Shown here in pieces: positions 1 to 8,441 of a stretch of 64,000 nucleotides of DNA (its first letter is position 1; each line of letters starts with the position of its first letter). The notes beneath the pieces are model-generated. The model was not told the DNA's origin, did not search any database, and saw only the letters and a list, made by a program, of their open reading frames with translations. The translations under genes were made by a program, and so were the position numbers. Origin of the DNA: Paramagnetospirillum magnetotacticum MS-1. Lineage in GTDB: Bacteria; Pseudomonadota; Alphaproteobacteria; Rhodospirillales; Magnetospirillaceae. Location of the stretch: the NCBI RefSeq assembly GCF_000829825.1, contig NZ_JXSL01000009.1, positions 62,001 through 126,000 of the forward strand, given 5' to 3'.

Positions 1-1
1 C

Positions 2-1603
2 TCGGTGGTCAATGCGCTGTCCGATGCGATGACGGTGGAGGTCGCCCGCGACCGCGTGCTGTGGAGCCAGCGCTTCTCGCGCGGGCTGCCGCTGGGACCG
101 CTGGAGAAGGTGGGCCCGGTTCAGAACCGGCGCGGCACCACCGTCATCTTCCACCCCGACGCCCAGATCTTCGGCGAGCGCGCCCAGTTGCGCCCCGGCC
201 CGCTCTACCGCATGGCGCGATCCAAGGCCTATCTGTTCAGAGGCGTGCAGATCCGCTGGAAATGCGATCCGCTGCTGATCAAGGACGGCGACGAGATTCC
301 GGCCGAGGACACCCTGCACTTTCCCGGCGGCCTCACCGACTTTCTGAAGGCGGTGCTGAAGGAACGCCCGCTGGTCACCAAGGACGTGTTCAACGGCACC
401 GCGCCCCTGTCCGACGACATGGGGCAGTTGGAATGGGCGGTGGCCTGGCCCGATGATGACGAGGAAGGCTTCGTCAACACCTACTGCAATACCGTGCCGA
501 CGCCTGAGGGCGGCACCCACGAGGCGGGCTTCAGGAACGCCCTGACCAAGGGCCTGCGCGCCTATGGCGAGATGGCGGGCAACAAGAAGGCGGGGCAGAT
601 CACCGCCGAGGATGTGATGGTCGGCGCCTGCGTCATGGTCAGCCTGTTCATCCGCGACCCGCAGTTCCAGGGCCAGACCAAGGAAAAGCTGGCCAGCCCC
701 GAGGCCACCCGTCTGGTGGAAAACGCGGTCAAGGACCATTTCGACCACTGGCTGTCGGGCGACAAGGCCTCGGCCGCCGCCCTGCTCACCCGCCTGATCG
801 AGAAAGCCGAAGACCGGGCGCGCCGCCGTCAGGCCAAGGAAATGAACCGCAAGACGCCCACCAAGCGTCTGCGCCTGCCCGGCAAGCTGGCCGACTGCTC
901 GCGCTCGGTGAACGTCGGCACCGAACTGTTCCTGGTGGAGGGCGATTCGGCGGGCGGTTCCGCCAAGTCGGGCCGCAACCGCGAGACCCAGGCCATCTTG
1001 CCGCTTCGAGGCAAGATCCTCAACGTGGCCTCGGCGTCGACCGACAAGCTGCGCCAGAACCAGGAACTCAAGGACCTGATGGAGGCCCTGGGCTGCGGCG
1101 CGCGCGACAGTTACGACGACGAGAAGCTGCGCTACGAGAAGATCATCATCATGACCGACGCCGACGTGGACGGCGCCCATATCGCCTCACTGCTGATGAC
1201 CTTCTTCTATCAGGAAATGCCCGATCTGATCAGGAACGGCCATCTCTACCTTGCCCTGCCGCCGCTTTACCGCTTGGCCCATGGCCAGACCGTCATCTAT
1301 GGCCGCGACGACGCCCATAAGGAAGAGCTGCTGAAGACCCTGTTCGCGGGCAAGAAGAACGTGGAGATCAGCCGCTTCAAGGGCCTGGGCGAAATGCCGC
1401 CCGCCCAGCTCAAGGAAACCACCATGGACCCGGCAAAGCGCACGCTTTTGCGGGTCACCATACCCTCGGGCCGCACCGAGGAGGACCACGAAGAGGCCAA
1501 GGACGTGGCGCGGCTGGTGGAAAGCCTGATGGGCAAGAAGCCGGAACTGCGCTTCGCCTTCATCCAGGAACGGGCCAAATTCGCCACCGATCTGGACGTG
1601 TAG
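2..1603 (+). CDS. parE: DNA topoisomerase IV subunit B, 3' part
   Basis: ATPase subunit of topoisomerase IV, which with ParC unlinks replicated chromosomes. The window opens inside the GHKL ATPase domain: the first readable residues (SVVNALSD) correspond to the conserved ASVVNALS stretch of GyrB/ParE, so about 100 N-terminal residues are missing. The transducer domain follows, then the TOPRIM domain with EGDSAGGSAKSGRNR and the metal-binding DADVDGAH motif. The C-terminus (FIQERAKFATDLDV) is typical and intact. ParE is preferred over GyrB because of the short TOPRIM-to-end distance; this is inference. The mobile element begins three bases after the stop codon, so the gene is intact at its 3' end and is the likely attachment gene. 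Confidence 0.95.
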   Translation, partial: SVVNALSDAMTVEVARDRVLWSQRFSRGLPLGPLEKVGPVQNRRGTTVIFHPDAQIFGERAQLRPGPLYRMARSKAYLFRGVQIRWKCDPLLIKDGDEIPAEDTLHFPGGLTDFLKAVLKERPLVTKDVFNGTAPLSDDMGQLEWAVAWPDDDEEGFVNTYCNTVPTPEGGTHEAGFRNALTKGLRAYGEMAGNKKAGQITAEDVMVGACVMVSLFIRDPQFQGQTKEKLASPEATRLVENAVKDHFDHWLSGDKASAAALLTRLIEKAEDRARRRQAKEMNRKTPTKRLRLPGKLADCSRSVNVGTELFLVEGDSAGGSAKSGRNRETQAILPLRGKILNVASASTDKLRQNQELKDLMEALGCGARDSYDDEKLRYEKIIIMTDADVDGAHIASLLMTFFYQEMPDLIRNGHLYLALPPLYRLAHGQTVIYGRDDAHKEELLKTLFAGKKNVEISRFKGLGEMPPAQLKETTMDPAKRTLLRVTIPSGRTEEDHEEAKDVARLVESLMGKKPELRFAFIQERAKFATDLDV

Positions 1604-1606
1604 CCG

Positions 1607-1672
1607 TGTAGGTTTACCCATAAGCTGAGAATTTTGGGCATAAGCTGAGAATCATAGCCATAAGCTGAGAAT
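1607..1672 (+). repeat. parE-proximal transposon end with three TnsB-type repeats
   Basis: Three identical copies of CATAAGCTGAGAAT begin at 1619, 1639 and 1659, exactly 20 bp apart, so all lie on nearly the same face of the helix. The terminus TGTAGGTTTA precedes the first copy. By analogy with the right end of Tn7, these are the presumed TnsB binding sites of the end facing the attachment gene. Inverted copies occur at 20091-20213. Confidence 0.88.
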
Positions 1673-1679
1673 TTCCGCA

Positions 1680-2149
1680 AAACACGGCCTGCGCAGGCTC
1701 ACGTGACGGTGTTCAGGAAATGTCTCACTGGAATCATTTTGGCGATGCATGCGGATAGGCAATGCCACCCCATGCTTTGTCCTTGCCAGCTGGTATCTGT
1801 GCGCCTACGCCTAACTCATGCATATGCAAAATAGAATGGCGGTATGGGTCCGTAAGTGGATGGACGGGTTCTTGGGTAGGAAATGGCATGAAGCGGACTT
1901 GGAATTAAGTACAGTATCACCGGAATCAAAGCGTGATACCGGTTGGTTGGGGTGTCCGTCCAATGGACATCCCAACCATCCATGTCTCAGGAGAAGCAGT
2001 GGGAAGATACGCACTCTACCCGCAAGAGGTGCAATCGGAAGCAGTCAAGTTAGCATGCATGCGATGGGCGCGTGCGGGGAAATAGCCTGTTGCCGCGCGC
2101 CCCATGGTTGTGGGATAACCCTTCAAGTTAGGAGAATCAGGAGGGGGAT
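1680..2149. other. 470-bp non-coding leader with inverted repeats, upstream of the DUF4747-like gene
   Basis: No convincing protein gene is seen. Two dyads stand out: GTATCAC (1914-1920) with GTGATAC (1933-1939), and a 13-bp arm pair GGTTGGGGTGTCC (1945-1957) with GGACATCCCAACC (1965-1977), 12 of 13 matching, with a 7-nt loop. The stretch ends in a strong ribosome binding site (AGGAGGGGG) before the start at 2150. It could be a promoter/operator region or encode a structured RNA; neither is shown. Confidence 0.4.
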
Positions 2150-3037
2150 ATGGCGAGGGATAGAACGTTGTCGGTTGGGGCGATCAATTTAAGGATACAT
2201 CCGCACACGGCGGATAAATATCGCGGGCTGCTCCGGTCGGTCTATAATCTCAAGCAACCCGTTCGTGTTCACGGCGATCGGCACCTCTTGATGAGTTCGA
2301 TCGATGAAAGAGATGAATTCGTCGTGAAGGGCACGCTCGCGCGCTTTACCGAGATCGACCTGAATTTGCCTTGGTTCAATGCGGCTAAGTTTGAGGCCGC
2401 AAAGGATGATGAGGTCAAGCACATCAACATTCCACCCGGCCTTAAACCCAACTTTCGCTCATTTATGTTTGAGTTTGATTTAAAAAGGCACCTATTTACA
2501 TTTGAGGTCCAGGGTGTCGATGGCGGGCTTAGCCCATCTATAGCGCTGCGATATTTGGCGAGCATATTTTCTAACGAGGAAATAGTAAAAATATTTGGGC
2601 AAGTCAATGCCGACGTTGTGGCTGATGCCCAGAAACTAGAAGAGATATTCAATTTATCAAAATTGAAGCGCCTCTCTATTCTGATAAAACGACCAAACCC
2701 GGACGATTTTGGTGACCTAGATGAAGATGTCGAGGATCGTTTGACTAAGCAGAATGCAAGTGCGTTAAAATTAGAGTTTGAAGCAATTCCCGGCATGACC
2801 TTTGTCCCAGATAAACTGACCGAGAAACTGGCGACAGTTGCTCTTTCCAATGGTCGCGTTGAGGCTGTAGGCATTGACCAAAATGGAAACAATGTGGAGC
2901 AGTCAACGAGCGAGCACCCTCTAATCTATCGCGTAGCCTATGATCCGACTGAAACACCTGAGACGACCGCATTTAGCAGCGCGGTTCGCGGCTTTATTGC
3001 GAGGATGATGGGTAGAAATGTCTCTGCGCCAATATAA
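2150..3037 (+). CDS. DUF4747-like protein, putative defence component
   Basis: A 295-residue soluble protein with no signal peptide or membrane segment. The overall pattern (N-terminal YRGLLRSVYNLKQPVRVHGD, a central hydrophobic FTFEVQGVDGGLSPSIALRYL, then a late LSNGRVEAVG strand) resembles the DUF4747 family, which has no established biochemical role; this assignment is from memory of the family and moderate. A strong Shine-Dalgarno (AGGAGGGGG) fixes the ATG at 2150. Its last 20 bases overlap the next gene, a small membrane protein, so the two are probably co-translated. Base composition is clearly more AT-rich than the host genes, consistent with acquired cargo. I suspect a sensor or regulator paired with a membrane effector. 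Confidence 0.65.
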   Translation: MARDRTLSVGAINLRIHPHTADKYRGLLRSVYNLKQPVRVHGDRHLLMSSIDERDEFVVKGTLARFTEIDLNLPWFNAAKFEAAKDDEVKHINIPPGLKPNFRSFMFEFDLKRHLFTFEVQGVDGGLSPSIALRYLASIFSNEEIVKIFGQVNADVVADAQKLEEIFNLSKLKRLSILIKRPNPDDFGDLDEDVEDRLTKQNASALKLEFEAIPGMTFVPDKLTEKLATVALSNGRVEAVGIDQNGNNVEQSTSEHPLIYRVAYDPTETPETTAFSSAVRGFIARMMGRNVSAPI

Positions 3038-3662
3038 TAGCGTAATTTCGCTGTTTTCAGAATACTGGAGTAACTACGGCGGGACGTTCGCCGTAGTTAC
3101 GTCGCCATATTTTCATTGCGCGCTGTTTTTAAATATACTCCTTTGGAAGAGGTGGTTATATCAGGCATGGTGGGAGCACACCATTTCTATTATGCCGAAT
3201 ATTGTCGGATTCACCATTGGTGCATACGCAATATTAATGGCATTTGGCGATGATGATTTTCGGCGCAGGATATCTGGCAAAACAACTCGCGACAAGAATA
3301 GTCCATATATGAAGATAAACAGCACCTTCAAACACTTCGCATTGGTGCAAATAACTTCGATCATTCTTGCGCTTATAGGATCTACCTATCAGGATAAGAT
3401 GCCAGTTTCAATCTGGAAAGACACACTTAGCATCGATGACATGCATGTCATTTCATGGTCCGCGCCATTTAGCTTTGTATCGTATTGGTCTTTTCTTTAC
3501 GCAATTGTCTCTGTAGTGGCAGCTACTGCGGGCATATTTCGGGTCGCGGGTTGGTTTGATAAAGACCAAACCCGGAAACGGCAAAACGACCTACGGAGCA
3601 AAGATGTAAGTGTCAGTTTGAAGGTTCGGGAGCGATTGGCTCATCGGCGGGAGAGGCGGTAA
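3018..3662 (+). CDS. Small multi-span membrane protein, putative effector
   Basis: A 214-residue protein with about four hydrophobic segments: roughly residues 22-42, 58-78, 108-128 and 150-180. The second contains NIVGFTIGAYAILMAFGDDD, a glycine-rich segment followed by an acidic turn. The soluble C-terminus is very basic (KDQTRKRQNDLRSK and onwards). No enzymatic motif is visible. It starts 20 bases inside the upstream DUF4747-like gene, a strong sign of a two-gene unit. Membrane effectors paired with a soluble partner are common in abortive-infection modules, so a membrane-perturbing role is a reasonable inference, but a non-defence role cannot be excluded. Confidence 0.6.
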   Translation: MSLRQYNSVISLFSEYWSNYGGTFAVVTSPYFHCALFLNILLWKRWLYQAWWEHTISIMPNIVGFTIGAYAILMAFGDDDFRRRISGKTTRDKNSPYMKINSTFKHFALVQITSIILALIGSTYQDKMPVSIWKDTLSIDDMHVISWSAPFSFVSYWSFLYAIVSVVAATAGIFRVAGWFDKDQTRKRQNDLRSKDVSVSLKVRERLAHRRERR

Positions 3663-4010
3663 CCAGAACCGTTCGAGTTTTTGGTAACGGCGTATTCTGG
3701 GCAGAGCCATATGCTGTTCCAGATGCTTCAGATAAAGCCAGTTGCAGCCCGTCCACTGTTGGCGACTGGCACCCACCCTTGGAACGCCCGTTATGGGCTG
3801 AGCGAAATTGGGCCGGGAGCGGAATTGCGGGTTTCTGATGCAATTTAGGCAAATCGGACACTGCCGTGGAAAAAGCGCATCAGCAGATTTTAACCCAACT
3901 AGGCCATTCGACGGTCAACAGGCCCCTATTACGAGCCCCATCTTCCCCTATCGCGAATCATCAAAGGTTGGAACCGGAGCCGGTCCAAAGCAGAATTCTG
4001 CTTCCTACGC
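3663..4010. other. Convergent intergenic stretch, no gene seen
   Basis: About 350 bp between the membrane-protein gene and the 3' end of the nurA-like gene. Short open frames exist on both strands but lack ribosome binding sites and recognisable protein patterns. It may hold gene debris from earlier cargo turnover. Confidence 0.4.
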
Positions 4011-5372
4011 TCAAGTTTGGTTGCCCACGTGCTTTTTCGTGAGCAGATCCAGCATCTTTCCGCCAGGTACAAGGCTGATTGAAGCGTGGCGATGAGCCAG
4101 CGCGACCGGTACTACCGCACTCTCGTAGAGATCGAATTCCAGGTGCCGCACCAGATCGAAGGCCCTGCCCAGCCAAGGCGCGTAACGCGAGATATCGCTC
4201 TTCTGCTTGGCGAAAACAGAGCGGTTCGTCTTGTCTGGAAACGGATAAGGTATTCCAACAGTAAAGATACGGCCAGATTCAGTCTTTAGAATGAAGTCCT
4301 GCCCATAGTACGTCTCGTGACCGAAATTGTCGAGTTGTGTTGGGCCGCCATTGATGTATCGAGCACGGTAATCATCGTCAATGACACGGAATGTGTTTGG
4401 CTTCAAAAACCTGTCCAAAGATCTAGCATGTTCCATGACCTGGCCTTCTTTCTGAAGTCCAATCAGCAATGGAGGTTCATAGCCCTTCTTTGAGAGAATA
4501 TCGGATACGGTGTGATAGAATCTCATCAAAGGTGAATGGACTTTTGCGGGCTGGCCAAACAGGGCAAGCGGGCCATCGATGATGAACGCCATGCTGGACA
4601 GCTGCGTTAAGTTGCTGTCGGCAAGCGTCTTTACGAGTGTTGCTACGAGCAAGTGCTCTGCCGCATTCATGAACCTGGTGATTGCCGCTGAGTTGTCGCC
4701 GTAGTCGCTGATCTGCTCGTGGATTCGCATATAGTCGGTGACGTAAGCTATTTGGCTGCATGCTGGGCACTGGATCTGCTCATGCTTCGGATCGAATTCA
4801 AATGCGTGTTTCGCCCCGCATGCGGGGCACTTGTCTATCTCGATCTTTCCATCCTCAATAGAGAGGAGTGTGTCCTTTGCGGTGATGCCTTGCGCGCCGA
4901 ATGAGGTGCGATCGTGTGAAAGTTGCTCGTAGACGGCGAGCCTAAACCCATCCTTTACGGTCTTCGCCCCCTTGTATCTCACATTGCTCCCTGGCAGCGT
5001 GAATGAGACCGCTTCGGCGTCGCGGTGGAATGCTGCCACCTTGAACGGATCGATCAGGGAGCTTCCCGCTTCGATCAACCCTTTGAAGTTGTTCATGTCG
5101 AAGGCTATCAAGCTGACCTTCACGTAGCCGACCTGGGTGCTCGGAAAGCGGTTGCTGATCGGATCCGAATATGGACTGGCATCGGAGGCCACTACACAGT
5201 TAGGAAGACCGGAACCCTTCGGAGCTGACAGGAACTGACTGGCAATGGCAGCACCTTCGTCGTCGCTGGGCTCACGCATGTAAACGCAGTCATTGAGGAA
5301 CGCCTCAACATCTGGATTCCTGATCAGGTCGGCGTGGCCGCCTTTGGAGGCTTTCTGTCCCTGGTAAGGCAT
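4011..5372 (-). CDS. NurA-domain nuclease with zinc ribbon
   Basis: A 453-residue protein read as a NurA-family nuclease, the partner of HerA translocases in DNA end resection. The NurA pattern is visible as a first acidic strand (VVASDASPYSD, Asp64), a second acidic site in FIIDGPLALF (Asp266), and a following LLIGLQKEGQV helix typical of the family. Between them sits a four-cysteine zinc ribbon (CPAC at 182-185, CPAC at 202-205), which I do not recall as a standard NurA feature. The gene starts 9 bp after the HerA-like gene with a GAGGT ribosome binding site. Being third in the methyltransferase-herA-nurA operon, it is probably the cleaving component. The exact nuclease activity is inferred. 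Confidence 0.75.
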   Translation of the reverse strand: MPYQGQKASKGGHADLIRNPDVEAFLNDCVYMREPSDDEGAAIASQFLSAPKGSGLPNCVVASDASPYSDPISNRFPSTQVGYVKVSLIAFDMNNFKGLIEAGSSLIDPFKVAAFHRDAEAVSFTLPGSNVRYKGAKTVKDGFRLAVYEQLSHDRTSFGAQGITAKDTLLSIEDGKIEIDKCPACGAKHAFEFDPKHEQIQCPACSQIAYVTDYMRIHEQISDYGDNSAAITRFMNAAEHLLVATLVKTLADSNLTQLSSMAFIIDGPLALFGQPAKVHSPLMRFYHTVSDILSKKGYEPPLLIGLQKEGQVMEHARSLDRFLKPNTFRVIDDDYRARYINGGPTQLDNFGHETYYGQDFILKTESGRIFTVGIPYPFPDKTNRSVFAKQKSDISRYAPWLGRAFDLVRHLEFDLYESAVVPVALAHRHASISLVPGGKMLDLLTKKHVGNQT

Positions 5373-5381
5373 GGCACGACC

Positions 5382-7460
5382 TCAACCTTGCGAATTGCCT
5401 GCCGCGATGGCGGCAACCTCTTTCTTCAGTTCTGCCGGTGTAAACCGCTCGATCTGGGTGGGCACGACGAAAGGCGACGACAGGGTTTTGATCCGCGCGA
5501 AGCCAACATCCTGGGCAGACTTGAGCGAATCGTGGAAATCAGAAAAGTCGTAAAACTTGCCCAGAGCTCTCAACTCGTCCTCGTTGTTCAGATGGGTGAC
5601 GAACCAATTCTCCGTGTTGGACAAGATGTTTGGATGGATGGAGGACGGCTCCTGTGTGGCATAGACAAAGGATATCCGCGCCTTGGCCCCTTCCTTCGCG
5701 ATACGCGGCCACGTAGAGGTAAGATCGTCCTTCTTGCCGATCAAATTGTGGGCCTCCTCCACGTAGATAACCATGTTCTGCGGCTTCTTCCCGGCGTTTA
5801 GCTCGGCGAAAGAGTGCTTGAATATGTGCCTGGCAATACGCTCGGAGAGGACAGTTCGCACTTGGTCTGGGCCAGCCGACAGATCGAGAATAACGATCTT
5901 CCCTTTTACGAGGTGGCCGATGATCTCAACAATGACGTCGGCCTGCCTTATTGGAGAGTGATATTCGATATAAGGAACGATCGCTCGGAATCCACGGATC
6001 GGTGTGCCTGTCTGATTCTCCCTGGCAAGCACGTTGAGGTAGGACTCCAACATCGGATTGACCCATGGCTTCCCCGATGAGCTCGTGAACCCAGTTATGG
6101 CCTGACCATTGTCCTTTTGCAGCCGCCGAAGATTATAATTCTCCTGTCGTACCGCCTCGAACCATGCACTGGCGGCATCGATCGGCAGGGAAACATAGCC
6201 CTTGCCCGCCGGTATCGGACTTGGCGTCCCCGCCACAGCGGCGACGGCCGTCAGAACTGCCTGATTGACCGGAAAGCGAACGGTCAGGTTCGGTGCTGGC
6301 TTGAACCCAGCAGCGCGAAGAATGCACTGGAATACAGCCTTCCGAACTTCCCATCGCTTGTGATTTGACTGGTCCGTGACGTCTGGTTCTTCCAACCCGC
6401 TATCGAGAAATTGCTCAAGGTCCGTCTGGTTGCGGTACGCGTCGTCCTTGGTAAGCCTGGACAGAAGGTTCAGGGCGTCACCGCATTCGAGATAGAAGTT
6501 TGTCCGAAGGTCCTCAAAACCTTGCGTGTTGATGGCCCTGTAGCGGACGCAATCCTGTGCAAAGACCTCCGCAATGGAGCTACCGTCGTCTTGATGGTTG
6601 GCGTTGGCGTATTCCCCGTTCAGGTCGAAGATGATCTGGCCAACCTTGACGTCATCCCTCAACGCCGCGAGATGGACCGAAGCAACGGCGGTTTTTACGG
6701 TGTTGGACTTGCCCGTCCTCGTCATGCCGAGCACTGCGGTCCTACGGCCCAAGAAATCCGACGGCTGGATCATCACCTTGACCAGTGGTTCCGTGGGACC
6801 GCGGTGAAGCCTGGCCGTCGACGTGTATCGGACTGTGCCAATGCGAATCGGAGAAGGAGTCTTCTTGAATCCTGCAGCTTCCGCTTCCGCGATGGACTTG
6901 CGACGGATCTCCGGATTGATGTGGTTGACAATCGTCTCCAACGCCTGTCCACGAGGCTTGAAAACGCGGAGGCGGGTCGAGCAGAAGTAGTTCTCAAGAT
7001 CGCTACCGAGCCGCATCTCCTTGTCATCCACATAGAACGTGCCGAGTATCCGACATCTCAGAGCTCCAAATTGGAGTTCAGCGTGCGTCAGAGGATCCAT
7101 GCCATCGAGCTTGTCCTTGGCAAACTGTTCGCCCTCGACTCGCCGCTGGTTGTGCTCAATTCTCGTCTTGAGTAGATCTGTGTCTGACGGGAGTGCAGCC
7201 GGACCGAGCACACGCAGAAGCACAACCTCTCGGTCGAACTCGGAGATGTTCGACATGTTCGTAGGATCAAACGCTGCAGCGACGAGGAAGCTGTTGTGGG
7301 GGATCCCTGCGACGCGTTCCTTCCATTTATCGTTGGTGAGAACGCACGCCTCGTTGAAGCTCATAGAATAGACATAGCCGACGTGATCGTTTGCCGAGCC
7401 GCCGATCAGTCCGAGGAGTGGGCCGCCGGCAACCTTGCTGTTAAGCGTCGTGGACATCAT
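5382..7460 (-). CDS. HerA-type hexameric DNA translocase ATPase
   Basis: A 692-residue ATPase of the HerA/FtsK superfamily (DUF87 type). An N-terminal barrel-like HAS region (to about residue 230) precedes the Walker A motif VLGMTRTGKSN (near 243-253), a FDLNGEYA strand (near 278), a LDLSAGPDQVRTVLSERIAR segment and a Walker B motif YVEEAHNL. The C-terminal FVTHLNNEDELRALGKFYD region and the sensor-like YATQEPSSIHP segment are also typical of HerA. It is expected to pump duplex DNA through a hexamer and to feed or license the NurA-type nuclease encoded 9 bp downstream. Two adjacent ATG codons (7460, 7457) follow a GGGGGG ribosome binding site, so the start is uncertain by one codon. Confidence 0.9.
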   Translation of the reverse strand: MMSTTLNSKVAGGPLLGLIGGSANDHVGYVYSMSFNEACVLTNDKWKERVAGIPHNSFLVAAAFDPTNMSNISEFDREVVLLRVLGPAALPSDTDLLKTRIEHNQRRVEGEQFAKDKLDGMDPLTHAELQFGALRCRILGTFYVDDKEMRLGSDLENYFCSTRLRVFKPRGQALETIVNHINPEIRRKSIAEAEAAGFKKTPSPIRIGTVRYTSTARLHRGPTEPLVKVMIQPSDFLGRRTAVLGMTRTGKSNTVKTAVASVHLAALRDDVKVGQIIFDLNGEYANANHQDDGSSIAEVFAQDCVRYRAINTQGFEDLRTNFYLECGDALNLLSRLTKDDAYRNQTDLEQFLDSGLEEPDVTDQSNHKRWEVRKAVFQCILRAAGFKPAPNLTVRFPVNQAVLTAVAAVAGTPSPIPAGKGYVSLPIDAASAWFEAVRQENYNLRRLQKDNGQAITGFTSSSGKPWVNPMLESYLNVLARENQTGTPIRGFRAIVPYIEYHSPIRQADVIVEIIGHLVKGKIVILDLSAGPDQVRTVLSERIARHIFKHSFAELNAGKKPQNMVIYVEEAHNLIGKKDDLTSTWPRIAKEGAKARISFVYATQEPSSIHPNILSNTENWFVTHLNNEDELRALGKFYDFSDFHDSLKSAQDVGFARIKTLSSPFVVPTQIERFTPAELKKEVAAIAAGNSQG

Positions 7461-7481
7461 TCCCCCCTGTCTGCCAAACGG

Positions 7482-8441
7482 CTATGCAGTGACCAAACTG
7501 ATGGCGGTGGTCGAGATCGGAATTCGCAGTGGATGCTTCTCCGCCTGCTCGATATTCGCGGAGCGGACGCTGATCCCGATATGGGTCCGTTCACTATGGT
7601 CAGGTGGCGGAAGTTTCTTGAGATTGGTGTAGATGAGTTCTCGTCCCACGAAGGACGCACCTCCAAGTGGGTGGGTCGAGTAGGTGTTGTCGATCACTCG
7701 GGCGTTGGTAGACATGTCGGCGTACAAGGCGCGCACATCTGCGGCATCGTCATAAGACAGGAGCCAAGGATCCTTGAGATACTTCAGGTAATCGCGCAAT
7801 GCAACATGCTCGTCAGCCGAAAATACGAAGCCATATAGCTGCTCAGCCTTGTAATAGTACGGAGGATCAATGTAGAAAAATGCACTATTTCCTCCAGTCA
7901 TAGACTCAAAGAATTGGTACCAGTTAGAGTTCGAGACAGAAACCTGCTCATACAGCTTACCAAGGGAGAGGATCTTGCTTGCTAAACGCTCGCGGTTAAA
8001 TCGGCAGTCAAGGGTATTCTTGGCTTGCCCCCATCCGCCGATCGGCCCCGATTGGTGAATGATTCCGTTAAATGAGGTTCTGTTGAGGTAAAGACACTTC
8101 AAGGCAGCGTCGTACATCCTTCCTGGAACAAGTTCTTTTTGCGATTTCCACTCGGCAATGGTCAGCGGGATTGACATGACCTTCTCTGCCAGCCACTCCG
8201 AGCCATTCTTCGAGAAAACAGTACTCCAAAGGGACGCGATCAACGGATCAGCGTCATTAAGGGCTACGCGATCAATCACACCATCTTCGAGCAGAGCTAT
8301 TGACACACTGGCCCCGCCACAAAAAGGCTCAATGAAAGTCCGTGGCCGAGTCGTATTGAGCTCCATCGTCTTCTCGATGAAGTCACGAAAGCGAGCTTTG
8401 CTCCCTGGATACCTCAATATACTTCTTGTATTAGTTGACAC
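7482..8441 (-). CDS. D12-class (Dam-type) DNA adenine-N6 methyltransferase
   Basis: A 319-residue S-adenosylmethionine-dependent DNA methyltransferase. RYPGSKARF is the N-terminal motif of the D12/Dam class, FIEPFCGGASVSIALL the AdoMet-binding loop, and FFYIDPPYYY the catalytic DPPY motif. It starts with GTG after a GGGGCGG ribosome binding site and is the first gene of a tight operon with the herA- and nurA-like genes (gaps of 21 and 9 bp). In that context it is more likely the self-marking partner of a restriction-type activity than a housekeeping Dam. The recognition sequence cannot be read from the protein. Confidence 0.92.
   Translation of the reverse strand: MSTNTRSILRYPGSKARFRDFIEKTMELNTTRPRTFIEPFCGGASVSIALLEDGVIDRVALNDADPLIASLWSTVFSKNGSEWLAEKVMSIPLTIAEWKSQKELVPGRMYDAALKCLYLNRTSFNGIIHQSGPIGGWGQAKNTLDCRFNRERLASKILSLGKLYEQVSVSNSNWYQFFESMTGGNSAFFYIDPPYYYKAEQLYGFVFSADEHVALRDYLKYLKDPWLLSYDDAADVRALYADMSTNARVIDNTYSTHPLGGASFVGRELIYTNLKKLPPPDHSERTHIGISVRSANIEQAEKHPLRIPISTTAISLVTA

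Noticed and set aside
2-1603. gyrB
   Set aside because: Sequence style and length from TOPRIM to the C-terminus fit ParE better; the full gene would be needed for certainty.
1619-1672. Three evenly spaced repeats that could be taken for a CRISPR array
   Set aside because: Units are 14 bp with 6-bp spacing, no variable spacers of useful length, no cas genes, and inverted copies at the other element end; they fit transposase binding sites.
1818-2192. 124-codon frame upstream of the DUF4747-like gene
   Set aside because: Spans the hairpins, has no ribosome binding site or coding-like composition, and overlaps the well-supported start at 2150.
7482-8441. Housekeeping Dam or CcrM methyltransferase
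   Set aside because: D12-class motifs exclude CcrM type, and location as cargo in a herA-nurA operon argues against a core-genome role.
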